Shown: positions 9,436-18,988, counted from the first letter of the stretch. The stretch: DNA of 64,000 nucleotides from Arenibacter sp. F26102 (GCF_023015865.1 NZ_JALKBC010000001.1:186001-250000); one strand, 5' to 3'. A program made the numbers and translations. The notes: generated from the sequence alone by a model not told the origin.

Positions 9436-10338
9436 ATGGATAATAAAAGAAGAAATATTATTAGGACTCTTGCAATCGCTCCATTTTTGATGGGCATGCG
9501 TAGCCTCATGGCGAGCCCTAAAATGGTTGCAATGGCTAAAAATAGATTACAATATAGTGTCAATGCATATTCCTTTAATTCATTGTTGAAAAAGGGTGAA
9601 ATGACATTTTTTGATATGATGGAATATGCCGCAAGTATCGGTTTAGATTCTGTGGACTTGACGGGATATTATTTTTCTTCATATCCTGAACCACCTTTAA
9701 ATAGTGAACTTTTTCAATTAAAGCACAAAGCATTGGAACTTGGACTGAATATTGCTTGGACCGGCATAAGAAATGATTTTGTTAACCCTGATGCTGAATC
9801 ACGTAAAGCCGATAGTGCTATGATCAGCGAGTGGTTGGACGTTTCGTCAAGTTTAGGAGCGACAATCATGAGGGTTTTTACGGGTAAACACAATCATGAT
9901 GGATTTTCTAAAAACGAAGTAAAAAAGTGGCTTGTGGATGAGTACAAAACCTGTGCTAAATATGGTGAGGAAAAAGGTGTCATAGTAGCATTGCAAAATC
10001 ACAATGAATTTTTATTCACAAGTGAGGAAATTATTGACATAATTAAAAGGGTCGACTCCGAATGGTTTGGTCTAATTCTGGATATAGGTAGCCTCCATGC
10101 TGAAAACCCTTATGATGAAATTGAAAAGCTGGCTCCTTATGCCAATTATTGGTTTATTAAAGAACATGTATACCCAAATGGAATCAAAACCCCGGTTGAC
10201 ATGAAGAAAATTGCCAAAATAATAAATAATCAAGGTTATCAGGGGCATATTTCGTTTGAAAGCCTTTCCGATGGCGACCCGAAAGAAATTATTGCTTCAA
10301 TGTTTAATTCGTTTAAAGCAGAGTATAAAAAACTATAG
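9436..10338 (+). CDS. Exported sugar isomerase/epimerase-like TIM-barrel protein
   Basis: About 300 residues from the ATG at 9436 (MDNKRRNIIRTLAIAP). The longer frame from 9394 would hide the signal, so I prefer the later start. The twin-arginine-like N terminus followed by a hydrophobic stretch suggests Tat export. The rest is an AP-endonuclease-2/xylose-isomerase-like barrel: DSVDLTGYYF, VALQNHNEFLFTS, WFGLILDIGSLHAEN, YWFIKEHVYPNG and GHISFESLSDGD provide the usual Glu/His/Asp metal ligands. Such proteins often work with Gfo/Idh/MocA oxidoreductases in sugar or inositol catabolism, and two such oxidoreductases are in this window, though not adjacent. Confidence 0.8.
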   Translation: MDNKRRNIIRTLAIAPFLMGMRSLMASPKMVAMAKNRLQYSVNAYSFNSLLKKGEMTFFDMMEYAASIGLDSVDLTGYYFSSYPEPPLNSELFQLKHKALELGLNIAWTGIRNDFVNPDAESRKADSAMISEWLDVSSSLGATIMRVFTGKHNHDGFSKNEVKKWLVDEYKTCAKYGEEKGVIVALQNHNEFLFTSEEIIDIIKRVDSEWFGLILDIGSLHAENPYDEIEKLAPYANYWFIKEHVYPNGIKTPVDMKKIAKIINNQGYQGHISFESLSDGDPKEIIASMFNSFKAEYKKL

Positions 10339-10396
10339 ATTATTAAGTTAATCAATCATAATTATTGTAGTAATCAATTGGTACTAAGGTGCTGCA

Positions 10397-11670
10397 TTAA
10401 CTACCCCGCCTTTTTTCCATTACATTGGATATCATAAAAGTTGCCCCAGCTGGCAAAACCCATCCCAATCGGTATTCACTTAGGGGAATCCAGGAAAAGA
10501 TTTTCTTGTTGGGTGCTAAATCACCCATGCTTCCCAAAAAATCGGGAACACTGAAAATCACTGTGGTGATTACCACAGCCTTAAAGACCATTGGTGAGGC
10601 CAATTTCTCCGGGACAACGTTCAGGAGTATTAATATGATAGTGATGGGGTAAATAAACATAAGGGCGGGAAAGGCTACCGTGATAATATACGCCACATTA
10701 AATTGTCCCATAACAATCCCGAGAAGGCAACCGAGTATAGCAGTTAAGAGGTAGGCATGTCTTTTATTGGGGAGTTGGTCCTTTATAAAATCGGAAGTTC
10801 CTGTCACAATACCTACGGCAGTCGTAAAACAGGCCAGACTAACCAATAAGCTTAAAAAAATATTGGCGTTGTTGCCCAAGGTTATTTTGCTTATTCCTGA
10901 AAGCAATTCTATTCTGGTGATGCCGGATTCAAAATTATTATGGTTCAAGGATCCCATAAGGATAAGGCCCACGTATATAATAAAGAGACTTAGACCGGCC
11001 AACCATGCCGCATTGCGGACCAAAGTTTTTTTGTCTTTATAGGACGCATTAGACTTTAGGTTGATAGAGACAATGATTACACCCCCAACTACAATGGCCC
11101 CAATAGCATCAAAGGTTTGATATCCTTCCAAAATACCAGCACTGAACGGACTGACCATTGCAGTATCCCCAAAATTGAATTCCAGGGAGAATATGGTTAC
11201 CCCTATAATCATCACCAATATTAAAATAATTGCGGGAGTAAGTCCTTTTCCTAGCACGTCCAATAATTTGGAACGGTTTATAACGAAAACAAAAACCAAG
11301 GAAAAGTAGATTATACTGGTGACAAGAGCAGAAGTATTAAAGAAGGGTTGCACTGCAATTTCATGGGTAACGGCTGCGGTACGGGGGAAGGCAGACTAAT
11401 GGAAATGGCATAAATTAGGATGGAATAAACCAGACTAAATTTAGGGGAGACTTTTTTACCAAAGTCGTATATGGTCCCCTGTAATTTGGCATGGCCCAAA
11501 ATTCCCAATATGGGTATTAGAACAGCGGATAATGCAAAACCTAGAGCTACCAGCCACCACCAACTTCCGGACTGAAACCCCAAAAGTGGCGGGAGGATCA
11601 AATTCCCTGCTCCAAAGAATAAGGAGAATAATGCAAAAGAAGTAACAAGGGTTTCCTTGGTGTTCGGCAT
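10397..11670 (-). pseudogene. brnQ: Branched-chain amino acid carrier BrnQ, frameshifted
   Basis: Two overlapping frames together make one LIVCS-family sodium/branched-chain amino acid symporter. The N-terminal part (11670-~11385) reads MPNTKETLVTSFALFSLFFG and GAGNLILPPLLGFQSGS and ends correctly as YAISISLPSP. The C-terminal part resumes in another frame as RTAAVTHEIAVQPFFNTS and runs to 10397. The break falls at a run of five G (11383-11387, C on the coding strand); one more base would restore the frame. All the expected hydrophobic helices are otherwise present. It is either a recent inactivating mutation or an assembly/sequencing error in a homopolymer. It is convergent with the isomerase-like gene. 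Confidence 0.88.
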
Positions 11671-11936
11671 TTATGGCAATTTTAAGCGAAAGATAGTTTA
11701 AAAACCGATCAGTTTAAATGGGCATTTGGACACAGTATTAGCGCAGTTGGTCGAAAAAATTAAGTTTTACTAAAAAAAAACGAAAAAAAAACAGGTTGTA
11801 CCCAATAAAAGGAAGGGTGTTGGCGTTAATTATCTGAAAGTCATTTAGTAAGTGACGATCACCAATTAACCCTAAGTTTAATTTTTGCATTTTACGGTCC
11901 CTAAACCTTACCAATGCCACCCTTAAAACCTGCATT

Positions 11937-12188
11937 ATGAAGAAAGTTATCACAGATTATGGAACAAGACTCAGCGCATTTTGCTGCAGCATTTTCGGAC
12001 ACCATTATTCAGTATCCAAAAAGGTTACCTTGCACATCAAGGAATATCAATGTGTACACTGTGGTAAGGAGGTGACTACGGATGTTAGTGGTAATCTTTC
12101 CGCTTTAACTCCGGAATTACAGGACATCAACAATACTTTACAAGATATTTATCAGAAAAGACATAGGGCCACACAACAGGTAGCCTAA
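11937..12188 (+). CDS. Small conserved-looking protein with a possible zinc knuckle
   Basis: 83 residues. The centre contains GHHYSVSKKVTLHIKEYQC and VHCGKEVTT, giving a CxxC pair preceded by histidines and an earlier CC, which resembles a one-sided zinc ribbon. The C-terminal third is predicted helical (TPELQDINNTLQDIYQKRHR). No named family is recognised. The gene is isolated between brnQ and thiL and I see no clear promoter. It is probably a cytoplasmic protein of unknown role. Confidence 0.55.
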   Translation: MKKVITDYGTRLSAFCCSIFGHHYSVSKKVTLHIKEYQCVHCGKEVTTDVSGNLSALTPELQDINNTLQDIYQKRHRATQQVA

Positions 12189-12368
12189 ACTATGCTTTGG
12201 CAAATGAATTCCGACTTTAAACGGTATAGGAGTTTTTGAAGTTATTCCCGTAAATTATAAGAATGCCCATATTCTTGGCTGTCCTGCGCCCCACGACAGT
12301 TAAGTAAGGAACGTCCTTTATTTTCGGGAATTCTTTTTTACCGACGTATTAAATTTGCTTACATTCCT

Positions 12369-13412
12369 CTATTTGAAAGAATTCCAACCTTGAGCGGTAA
12401 TAGGAATTTTGGTATTGCTCCTGGAAATCAAATTAACACCTTCGTTTTTATCGGTCATATGTCCCACTACCGTGAAATGGGGATTTCCTTTTATTTTTAG
12501 AAAATCTTTCTGATCTATAGTGAATAAAAGCTCGTAATCTTCACCCCCACTTAGGGCTACCAGGGTGCTGTCCAATTTAAATTCTTCACATGCCGAAATT
12601 ACCGTTGGATCCAACGGAATTTTGTCTTCGAATAAATTGCATCCCACTTCACTTTTATCGCATAAATGTAAAATTTCAGAGGAAAGTCCATCACTAATAT
12701 CGATCATGGATGTAGGGCGGATTTCGAGTTTCTCCAACAAGTCTTTAACATCCCTTCGGGCCTCAGGTTTTAATTGTCGTTCCACAATATAGGTGTAAGG
12801 GGAAAGATCGGGTTGATTGTTTGGATTTACTTTGAAAACTTCCTTTTCCCTTTCCAGTACCTGTAGCCCACAATAGGCAGCACCTAAATCCCCTGAAACT
12901 ACTAAAAGATCATTTGGTTTGGCCCCGCTACGGTAAACAATGTTTTCTTCCACAGCTTCGCCAATAACGGTTACGCTTACCAACATTCCTTTGGTGGAGG
13001 AGGTGGTATCTCCACCCACTAGGTCTATTTTGTAGATTTCGCAGGCAAGGGCCACTCCGCTATAAAATTCTTCCAGGGCTTCCAGAGGAAATCTATTGGA
13101 AACGGCAATGGAAACTGTTATTTGGGTAGCTGTTGCGTTCATGGCGTAGATGTCGGATAAGTTTACCATGACGGATTTATAGCCCAAGTGTTTTAAGGGC
13201 ATATAGCTTAGGTCGAAATGTACGCCCTCTATCAATAAATCTGTAGATATTATAACCTTCTTGTCCTTAAAATCCAACACAGCGGCATCATCACCAATAC
13301 CTTTAAGGGTAGATTTATGCTGTAAGGTAAAATCTTTGGTAAGATGTTTTATCAGTTCAAACTCTCCCAATTGATCTAATCCGGTCTTTTCTTGATTCTT
13401 ATCTTCTATCAT
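12369..13412 (-). CDS. thiL: Thiamine-monophosphate kinase
   Basis: 347 residues, typical length. ThiL phosphorylates thiamine monophosphate to the active cofactor thiamine pyrophosphate. PurM-like signatures are clear: LTKDFT then GIGDDAAVLDF (ATP/Mg site), STDLLIEGVHFDLSYMPLKH, GYKSVMVNLSDIYAMNA, DLVGGDTTSS, LLVVSGDLGAAYCGLQVL, ARRDVKDLLEK, SMIDISDGLSSEI and ALSGGEDYELLF. No other thiamine genes are nearby, so it appears to stand alone. A TATTTTTG box (minus strand, 13417-13424) directly abuts the start and is probably too close to be a promoter. Confidence 0.95.
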   Translation of the reverse strand: MIEDKNQEKTGLDQLGEFELIKHLTKDFTLQHKSTLKGIGDDAAVLDFKDKKVIISTDLLIEGVHFDLSYMPLKHLGYKSVMVNLSDIYAMNATATQITVSIAVSNRFPLEALEEFYSGVALACEIYKIDLVGGDTTSSTKGMLVSVTVIGEAVEENIVYRSGAKPNDLLVVSGDLGAAYCGLQVLEREKEVFKVNPNNQPDLSPYTYIVERQLKPEARRDVKDLLEKLEIRPTSMIDISDGLSSEILHLCDKSEVGCNLFEDKIPLDPTVISACEEFKLDSTLVALSGGEDYELLFTIDQKDFLKIKGNPHFTVVGHMTDKNEGVNLISRSNTKIPITAQGWNSFK

Positions 13413-13484
13413 GCCGCAAAAATAAGGAGTATATCCATTATATCCTTTTTTTGGACTAAATAAAGAATCTATAAGTAAACAAAT

Positions 13485-13539
13485 AAAACGCCGGACCTAA
13501 ATAAGTATTCTTAATGATACTTACTAAGTTCGGCGTTTT
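13485..13539 (-). terminator. Long hairpin terminator after the Gfo/Idh/MocA gene
   Basis: AAAACGCCG (13485-13493) pairs with CGGCGTTTT (13531-13539), and an inner stem of TAAGTAT with ATACTTA extends it. It lies 24 nt beyond the oxidoreductase stop and before thiL, so it separates two same-strand genes. The T-rich end makes it a plausible intrinsic terminator. Confidence 0.75.
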
Positions 13540-13562
13540 AGATCAAATTATAATCAAAAGGT

Positions 13563-15017
13563 CTATCCCACAGAATATCCCGCTCTATAATTGCGTTTTA
13601 CGTACTTGTTGGCAGCCTCAAAGTTGGTAACCCTCATGTTTTCTGCATCCCATAGCAATCGTTTTCTTCCATTGTATTTTGAGCCTCCCCAGAAGCTGCC
13701 TTTATCGGCACTTGGGTCTACTTCAAAATAGGCCTTAAGAGCCAAGTTGCCAATCAGGATACTTTCGGTAAAAGGACCGGCATAATCGAATGAAGAGCTG
13801 GTTTCGGCATTGCCATAACCAGCCATACAGGCGTTAACCCATTGTAGATAGTGGCCTTCCGGAACTCTCGCAATAGTTTCTGCAACTTCAAATTGTTCGT
13901 TTAACGATAAAGGAAGTAGTCTTGGGTTGGCACCATAACAGTCAGCCAATAATTTACCTTTGGAACCAATAAATAGTACTCCGCCATCCCAGTTGCCCAA
14001 AGCTTCGTCATCGCCCATTTCATCTGGTCTTTCCGGTAGAAGTCCACCATCCATCCAAGTAACCTTTACATTCCCTTTGCCATCGGTTCTTGGATAGCTC
14101 AGGTGTATTTTACTTGAATTTGGGAAACTCTTTGGGTAATCGGCTGTTTCAAATTTCCCTTTAAAGGAATCTGAAACACTACATTCAACCTGGTTAGGAT
14201 AAAGTATAGGCAGTATTCGGTATACGGGATCCATTATGTGGCAGGCCATATCTCCAAGTGCACCTGTTCCAAAATCGGACCAACCCCTCCAATCAAAAGG
14301 AAGGTAAGCATCGTTATAATCCCGCATTTCGGCTGTACCTAACCAAAGGTCCCAATTTAACCCTTTGGGAATTTTATCTTTTTTGGTTGGTGTTTGAAGT
14401 GCTTGTGGCCAAATAGCCCTATTGGTCCAACATTTTACGGTGTGTACATCTCCTATGATACCTGTGTCATAAAGTTCCTTCATTTTTCGTACGCCATCAC
14501 CAGAGCCACCTTGGTTCCCCATTTGGGTAACGACCTTGAATTTTTTTGCTGCTTCGGTAAGCATTCTAGCCTCCCAGATATCGTGTGTTAAAGGTTTTTG
14601 AACGTAGACATGCTTGCCCATTGACATGGCCATATAAGCGGCAACGGCATGATTGTGATCTGGAGTAGATACCGAAACGGCATCAATATTGTCCTTTTCA
14701 TTTTCCAACATTTTCCTAAAATCGGCATAGTATTTTGCCTTTGGGAAAGATTTTCTGGATTCTACGGCCTGTCTGTCATCCACATCACAAAGCCCTACTA
14801 TATTAACATTGGGGCTTTCTGCAAAGGATGCTATATCACTTCTACCCTTACCGCCTGCACCAATGCCGGCAATATTTAGTTTGTCACTTGGGGCAACATA
14901 ACCCGGACCTCCCAATACATGTCTTGGTACGATCATAAATCCGGCAGTTGCCAAGCCGGTACCTTTAATAAAATCTCTTCGTGAATTGTTACTAAATGCG
15001 GTCTTTTTTTTGGACAT
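13563..15017 (-). CDS. Tat-exported Gfo/Idh/MocA-family oxidoreductase
   Basis: 484 residues. The N terminus has a twin-arginine signal (SRRDFIKGTGLATAGFMIVP), so the enzyme is probably exported folded with its NAD(P). The Rossmann part starts at LNIAGIGAGGKGRSDI (48-63), with VGLCDVDD, AVSVSTPDHNHA and VYVQKPLTHDIWEARML, the EKP-like dehydrogenase motif (here QKP). The C-terminal domain has WDLWLGTAEMRDYN, FDWRGWSDFGTGALGDMACH and SFDYAGPFTESIL, typical of the Bacteroidota oxidoreductases that often include glycosidases acting by NAD-dependent chemistry. The substrate is unknown. A paralogue is at 61299-62765. Confidence 0.88.
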   Translation of the reverse strand: MSKKKTAFSNNSRRDFIKGTGLATAGFMIVPRHVLGGPGYVAPSDKLNIAGIGAGGKGRSDIASFAESPNVNIVGLCDVDDRQAVESRKSFPKAKYYADFRKMLENEKDNIDAVSVSTPDHNHAVAAYMAMSMGKHVYVQKPLTHDIWEARMLTEAAKKFKVVTQMGNQGGSGDGVRKMKELYDTGIIGDVHTVKCWTNRAIWPQALQTPTKKDKIPKGLNWDLWLGTAEMRDYNDAYLPFDWRGWSDFGTGALGDMACHIMDPVYRILPILYPNQVECSVSDSFKGKFETADYPKSFPNSSKIHLSYPRTDGKGNVKVTWMDGGLLPERPDEMGDDEALGNWDGGVLFIGSKGKLLADCYGANPRLLPLSLNEQFEVAETIARVPEGHYLQWVNACMAGYGNAETSSSFDYAGPFTESILIGNLALKAYFEVDPSADKGSFWGGSKYNGRKRLLWDAENMRVTNFEAANKYVKRNYRAGYSVG

Positions 15018-15331
15018 AATTTTTGAAAGTTTTCTGTTTTTTAAAATGGATTTGAATTTAAATTAATTTTTTGTAATCGGCATTAATATGACATAATATA
15101 TTTTCCGAATATTTTGTTAATTTATCAAAATTCTACCCCTAGCCCTATTAAAACCTTATTTGGTTAATGGATTTTTGGGCCAATATTCAAGAATATGCCA
15201 ATTTTCTTTATTGTTGATAGGCAAATATATTGATCTTAGAAACCTATTAATCAATCAATTTTTGCTTAAATATTAACTGGAATTGTGGATCAACATCAAT
15301 AAGAGTTCGTAATTTTATAAAAAGGAAAGCC
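15018..15331. promoter_or_regulatory. Divergent intergenic region with a candidate minus-strand promoter
   Basis: The region separates the oxidoreductase (minus) from a lipoprotein gene (plus). On the minus strand TTG (15252-15254), a 22-bp spacer and TATATTTG (15222-15229) fit the Bacteroidota consensus, which would give the oxidoreductase mRNA a leader of about 200 nt. No convincing plus-strand promoter and no ORF are visible. Confidence 0.45.
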
Positions 15332-16558
15332 ATGTCTAAAGTCATTAGTTTTATTATCATAAGCCTCTTGGCCGTTGGGTGTTCCAAAAATTCGGATTCA
15401 GAGGAAATCCCAACAGATGGGCCAGTTGTGAATGTAAAAGGGACGCCTTGTTTAAATGGCAAAGCAGGGATTTATCCCTGCAAGGGTTATGATTTAATGG
15501 GGCAGGTGTCTTTGGAAACATTGGGTTCAAGTGGAGCTAATGATATATGGGGGTGGACGGACCTGACCAATAATAAGGAATATGCTATAATTGGTCTTAG
15601 AAATGGTGTAGGTTTTGTGGACATCACGGATGGTTATAATCCCATTTATTTGGGAAAATTACCAACCGCTACGGTGAATAGTGGATGGCGTGATATAAAA
15701 GTATATAAAAATCACGCATTTATAGTTTCAGAGGCGGAAGGCCATGGTATGCAGGTGTTTGATCTTGAGAAACTAAGGAATGTTACTAATTCTCCAGAGA
15801 CATTTTCAGCAGATGCACGGTATACTGGATTTGGGAATTGTCATAATATTGCCATTAATGAGGATACAGGCTTTGCCTATGCGGTTGGCACTGCACGGGA
15901 CGATATATACAATGGGGGAGTACACTTTATTAATATCCAGGACCCAAAGAATCCGTTGGGTTCTGGAGGTTATGGCGCTTCAGGCTATACTCACGATGGG
16001 CAGGTTTTAACCTATAGTGGGCCGGATCTAAATTTCACTGGAAAGGAAGTCTTTGTTGGAGCAAATGAGGATCATGTGGTATTAGTGGATGTTTCCAATA
16101 AAGCTGATCCTCAAGAAATTTCCACAATGACCTATAGTAATTTTGCCTATACCCATCAAGGGTGGTTTACACAGGACCAAAGATATTTTATCCTGGGTGA
16201 TGAATTGGACGAAGTTAATTTTGGATTCTCAACAAGGACTTTGGTTTTCGATTTCACTGATTTAGCAGCACCTCTCCTTCATCATGTTTATTTAGGGACA
16301 ACAAGTGCAGTTGATCATAATGGCTATGTTAAGGGGGATGAATTTTTCCTTTCGAACTATACTGCAGGAGTTCGTGTATTGGATATTTCGGGAATCACGA
16401 ATAAATCCATTTCCGAAGTAGGTTTCTTTGATACTTATCCGTCGGATAATAAGACCGACTTTAACGGGGTATGGAGCGTATATCCCTTTTTTCCCAGTAA
16501 TAAAATTGTTATTAGCGATATTAATTCGGGACTTTTTGTAATTAAAAAATCAAATTGA
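15332..16558 (+). CDS. LVIVD-type choice-of-anchor B lipoprotein
   Basis: 408 residues with a lipoprotein signal peptide ending LLAVGCSKNSDSE (lipobox LAVGC, modified Cys at 17). The rest is made of LVIVD-like repeats: GWTDLTNNKEYAIIGLRNGV, FVDITDGYNPIYLGKLPT, HNIAINEDTGFAYAVG, HFINIQDPKNP, VVLVDVSNKADPQ and VRVLDISGI. This is the Bacteroidota choice-of-anchor B family, a predicted beta-propeller at the cell surface. Molecular function is unknown. It is followed after 3 nt by a second repeat lipoprotein, so the two are very likely cotranscribed. Confidence 0.83.
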   Translation: MSKVISFIIISLLAVGCSKNSDSEEIPTDGPVVNVKGTPCLNGKAGIYPCKGYDLMGQVSLETLGSSGANDIWGWTDLTNNKEYAIIGLRNGVGFVDITDGYNPIYLGKLPTATVNSGWRDIKVYKNHAFIVSEAEGHGMQVFDLEKLRNVTNSPETFSADARYTGFGNCHNIAINEDTGFAYAVGTARDDIYNGGVHFINIQDPKNPLGSGGYGASGYTHDGQVLTYSGPDLNFTGKEVFVGANEDHVVLVDVSNKADPQEISTMTYSNFAYTHQGWFTQDQRYFILGDELDEVNFGFSTRTLVFDFTDLAAPLLHHVYLGTTSAVDHNGYVKGDEFFLSNYTAGVRVLDISGITNKSISEVGFFDTYPSDNKTDFNGVWSVYPFFPSNKIVISDINSGLFVIKKSN

Positions 16559-16561
16559 ACA

Positions 16562-17905
16562 ATGAAGAAAATTGCCATAATAATGTTTTGTTTTTGTGCA
16601 CTTTCTTGCTCGAATAACGACGAGGAAACCAAGTATGGGTTGAACAAATCAGTTTTTTTAGGGGAGCTGGAATGGGTAAAAAGTTTTGGAGGTTCCCTTG
16701 ACGATACAGCTCAGGCCATTATTTCAACGAATGATGGCGGATATGCCATTTTAGGATTTTCAAATAGTATTGATGGGGACATTAACGACAAGGCATTGGA
16801 GGATAATGATTATTGGATGTTAAAATTGGACCGAGAAGGTATTTTGCAATGGAGCAGGACATATGGCGGAAGTTTGGATGATATTGGTAAAAATATTGTT
16901 CAAACAGCGGATGGGGGTTATGCACTTATAGGATATAGCCAGAGCAGCGATGGGGATGCCAGTAATAATGAAGGTTTTCATGACAATTGGATTCTTAAAT
17001 TGGATGCCTCTGGAAATATAGAATGGGAGAGAAGTTTCGGATTCTCTGGGCATGATCATTCTTATGATTTGCTACAAACCTCCGATGGGGGTTTCTTTTT
17101 CTCGGGGTTTTTGGATATTACAGCGGCTAGATCGGACGGTTATTTGGAAAAGGGCAGCTACTTGACCAGGCATGGGGTTGGTGAATTTTGGGGCACTAAA
17201 TTGGATGCCCAGGGAAATTTGGAATGGCGGAAGTATTTTGGCGGTACCAACAACGATAGGTCTCACGGGGTAGTGCAGTCCATAGATGGTGGTTTTGTTC
17301 TTGCTGGGTTTTCCGAAAGTCAGGATTATGACATTTCCAATTCCAAGGGAAGCTATGATTTTTGGGTTGTAAAGATTTCGAGTGAAGGCAATTTTGTCTG
17401 GGAGCGATCTTTTGGTGGGACAGGTATAGAAATAGCCTACGACATAGAGAAAACTATGGATAATGCCTATGTAATTACAGGGAACACGTTTAGTAATGAT
17501 ACTGACGTTTCGAAAAATAATGGCGAATCGGATATCTGGCTTATAAAAATTGATGATAATGGTAGTTTAGTATGGGAAAAAAATTACGGGGGATCTAAGT
17601 TTGATGCTGCACAAAGTGTAAGTCTTGCCGGTGATGGAGGTTTTATTATTACAGGAAATTCCAAAAGCAGCGATTTGGACGCTACTTCCAACTTAGGGGA
17701 AAACGATATTTGGCTATTAAAGACCAATGCTTCCGGCGAATTGATTTGGCAGAAATCTTATGGGGGTGGTGGTATCGATTTTGGTTTTGATGCCATTGAA
17801 ACGGCTGATCATGGGATAATTTTAGTTGGAGACTCACAAAGTACAGATTTCATGGATCTACAGCAAAGGGGAAATACCGATGCTATTTTTATTAAAGTTA
17901 GGTAG
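16562..17905 (+). CDS. Seven-repeat beta-propeller-like lipoprotein
   Basis: 447 residues with a short lipoprotein signal (MKKIAIIMFCFCALSCSNND, Cys at 16). After it I count seven repeats of about 55-60 residues with the pattern W-x5-GG-x2-D-x4-(T/S)-x-DGG(Y/F)-x5-G-x-S, an acidic D/N loop, D-x-W-x-x-K-x-x-x-x-G. Examples begin LEWVKSFGGSLDDTAQ, LQWSRTYGGSLDDIGK and LVWEKNYGGSKFDAAQ. Repeat 3 has an insertion and repeat 5 has DNAY in place of DGGY. Seven repeats fit a seven-bladed propeller. It shares a transcription unit with the LVIVD lipoprotein; both probably sit at the outer membrane. Function unknown. Confidence 0.8.
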   Translation: MKKIAIIMFCFCALSCSNNDEETKYGLNKSVFLGELEWVKSFGGSLDDTAQAIISTNDGGYAILGFSNSIDGDINDKALEDNDYWMLKLDREGILQWSRTYGGSLDDIGKNIVQTADGGYALIGYSQSSDGDASNNEGFHDNWILKLDASGNIEWERSFGFSGHDHSYDLLQTSDGGFFFSGFLDITAARSDGYLEKGSYLTRHGVGEFWGTKLDAQGNLEWRKYFGGTNNDRSHGVVQSIDGGFVLAGFSESQDYDISNSKGSYDFWVVKISSEGNFVWERSFGGTGIEIAYDIEKTMDNAYVITGNTFSNDTDVSKNNGESDIWLIKIDDNGSLVWEKNYGGSKFDAAQSVSLAGDGGFIITGNSKSSDLDATSNLGENDIWLLKTNASGELIWQKSYGGGGIDFGFDAIETADHGIILVGDSQSTDFMDLQQRGNTDAIFIKVR

Positions 17906-18149
17906 AACAATGGCTGACCGTCTTCAGCGGGTAAAGAAAGCTGGATTCATCAATTATTGTAGGCAAAATTAAGGGTCTATAACAAACTTTTAAATAAAGT
18001 CTGGAATAAATCCAATAGAGGATTATATGCTTTCGAAAAAATCGGAATAACTGGGTAAGTTAAATTAAAACTTAACGAATAGCGATTAACTTAAATCATT
18101 GTATTCTTGAAGTTATTGGTATATTCGTATAAATTAAAAAAGACATTAC

Positions 18150-18356
18150 ATGAAAAAATTTATTATAACAATTTTGGTTTTGGGATTGCCTTTTTTTGCC
18201 ATTATTTCCTGTAGGGAAACCAAGGAAAAAACTGTGATTATAGAGAAGGAAGTAGAAAAGGATAAAGGTATTCTGGAAAAAGCAGGGGAAAAGGTAGATA
18301 AGGAAGTTAATGAGAAAATTGATGATGCTATTGATGAAATTGGTGATGATAATTAG
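18150..18356 (+). CDS. Small acidic/lysine-rich lipoprotein
   Basis: 68 residues. The signal MKKFIITILVLGLPFFAIISC ends in a lipobox (Cys at 21). The mature part is very charged, with VIIEKEVEKDKGILEKAGEK and then KVDKEVNEKIDDAIDEIGDD, predicted as one amphipathic helix. No named family. It has a clear terminator and lies before the SUF operon, which has its own promoter, so it is probably separate. Confidence 0.68.
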   Translation: MKKFIITILVLGLPFFAIISCRETKEKTVIIEKEVEKDKGILEKAGEKVDKEVNEKIDDAIDEIGDDN

Positions 18357-18388
18357 AATACGACCTTAATTATATCTAATTGGATTTT

Positions 18389-18438
18389 AAAATTGGCCAT
18401 AAAATTGTGATAAACAATTTTGTTGGCCAATTTTTTTT
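18389..18438 (+). terminator. Terminator after the small lipoprotein gene
   Basis: AAAATTGGCCA (18389-18399) pairs with TGGCCAATTTT (18424-18434) and an inner stem AAAATTGT (18401-18408) pairs with ACAATTTT (18414-18421). A run of eight T (18431-18438) ends it. It is a strong intrinsic terminator that isolates the upstream gene from sufA. Confidence 0.9.
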
Positions 18439-18523
18439 GAAGGGATTTTTTACAATAGAAAACCCCTATTTGGCTATACGTTATATTAATGTTAGGAAAT
18501 ATGGTAAAACCCTACATATGTAC

Positions 18524-18531
18524 TATATTTG
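18524..18531 (+). promoter_or_regulatory. Candidate promoter of the SUF operon
   Basis: TATATTTG, matching TAnnTTTG, lies 29 nt before the sufA ATG and after a terminator, so it is in the right place. A -33 TTG at the standard spacing is missing. Confidence 0.45.
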
Positions 18532-18560
18532 TAAACTATTTAGATTAAATCCAATTAAGA

Positions 18561-18890
18561 ATGATTAAAGTATCTGAAACAGCTAAGCAGAGGGTAATGG
18601 CCCTAATGGCCGAAGGAGGCTTTGATGCCAGCAAGGATTATGTGCGGGTAGGCGTTAAAAGCGGAGGCTGCAGTGGTTTGTCCTATGAGCTCGATTTTGA
18701 TAATAAAACCACTGAAACCGATAAAATTTTCGAGGACAACGCAGTGCGTATTATAGTGGATAAAAAAAGTTTTCTTTATCTGGTAGGTACGGTCCTGGAA
18801 TATTCCGGGGGACTTAATGGCAAAGGGTTTGTTTTTAATAATCCCAACGCCCAAAGAACTTGCGGTTGTGGAGAGAGTTTCTCTCTCTAA
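18561..18890 (+). CDS. sufA: A-type iron-sulfur carrier protein
   Basis: 109 residues, a standard HesB/IscA-fold protein. It receives Fe-S clusters from the SufBCD scaffold and delivers them to apo-proteins. The three cluster cysteines are C37 (VKSGGCSGL), C101 and C103 (RTCGCGESF), all in the canonical positions. First gene of the SUF operon; sufB starts 98 nt downstream. The symbol reflects operon context; IscA or ErpA would be indistinguishable from sequence alone. Confidence 0.92.
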   Translation: MIKVSETAKQRVMALMAEGGFDASKDYVRVGVKSGGCSGLSYELDFDNKTTETDKIFEDNAVRIIVDKKSFLYLVGTVLEYSGGLNGKGFVFNNPNAQRTCGCGESFSL

Positions 18891-18988
18891 TACAACAATG
18901 GGGAAATAACAAAATGTACCAATGCTTGCGTTGGAGATGATAAATAATTAGCCAATTGTTGTATTGAACAATTGATAAATTAGGAAGA

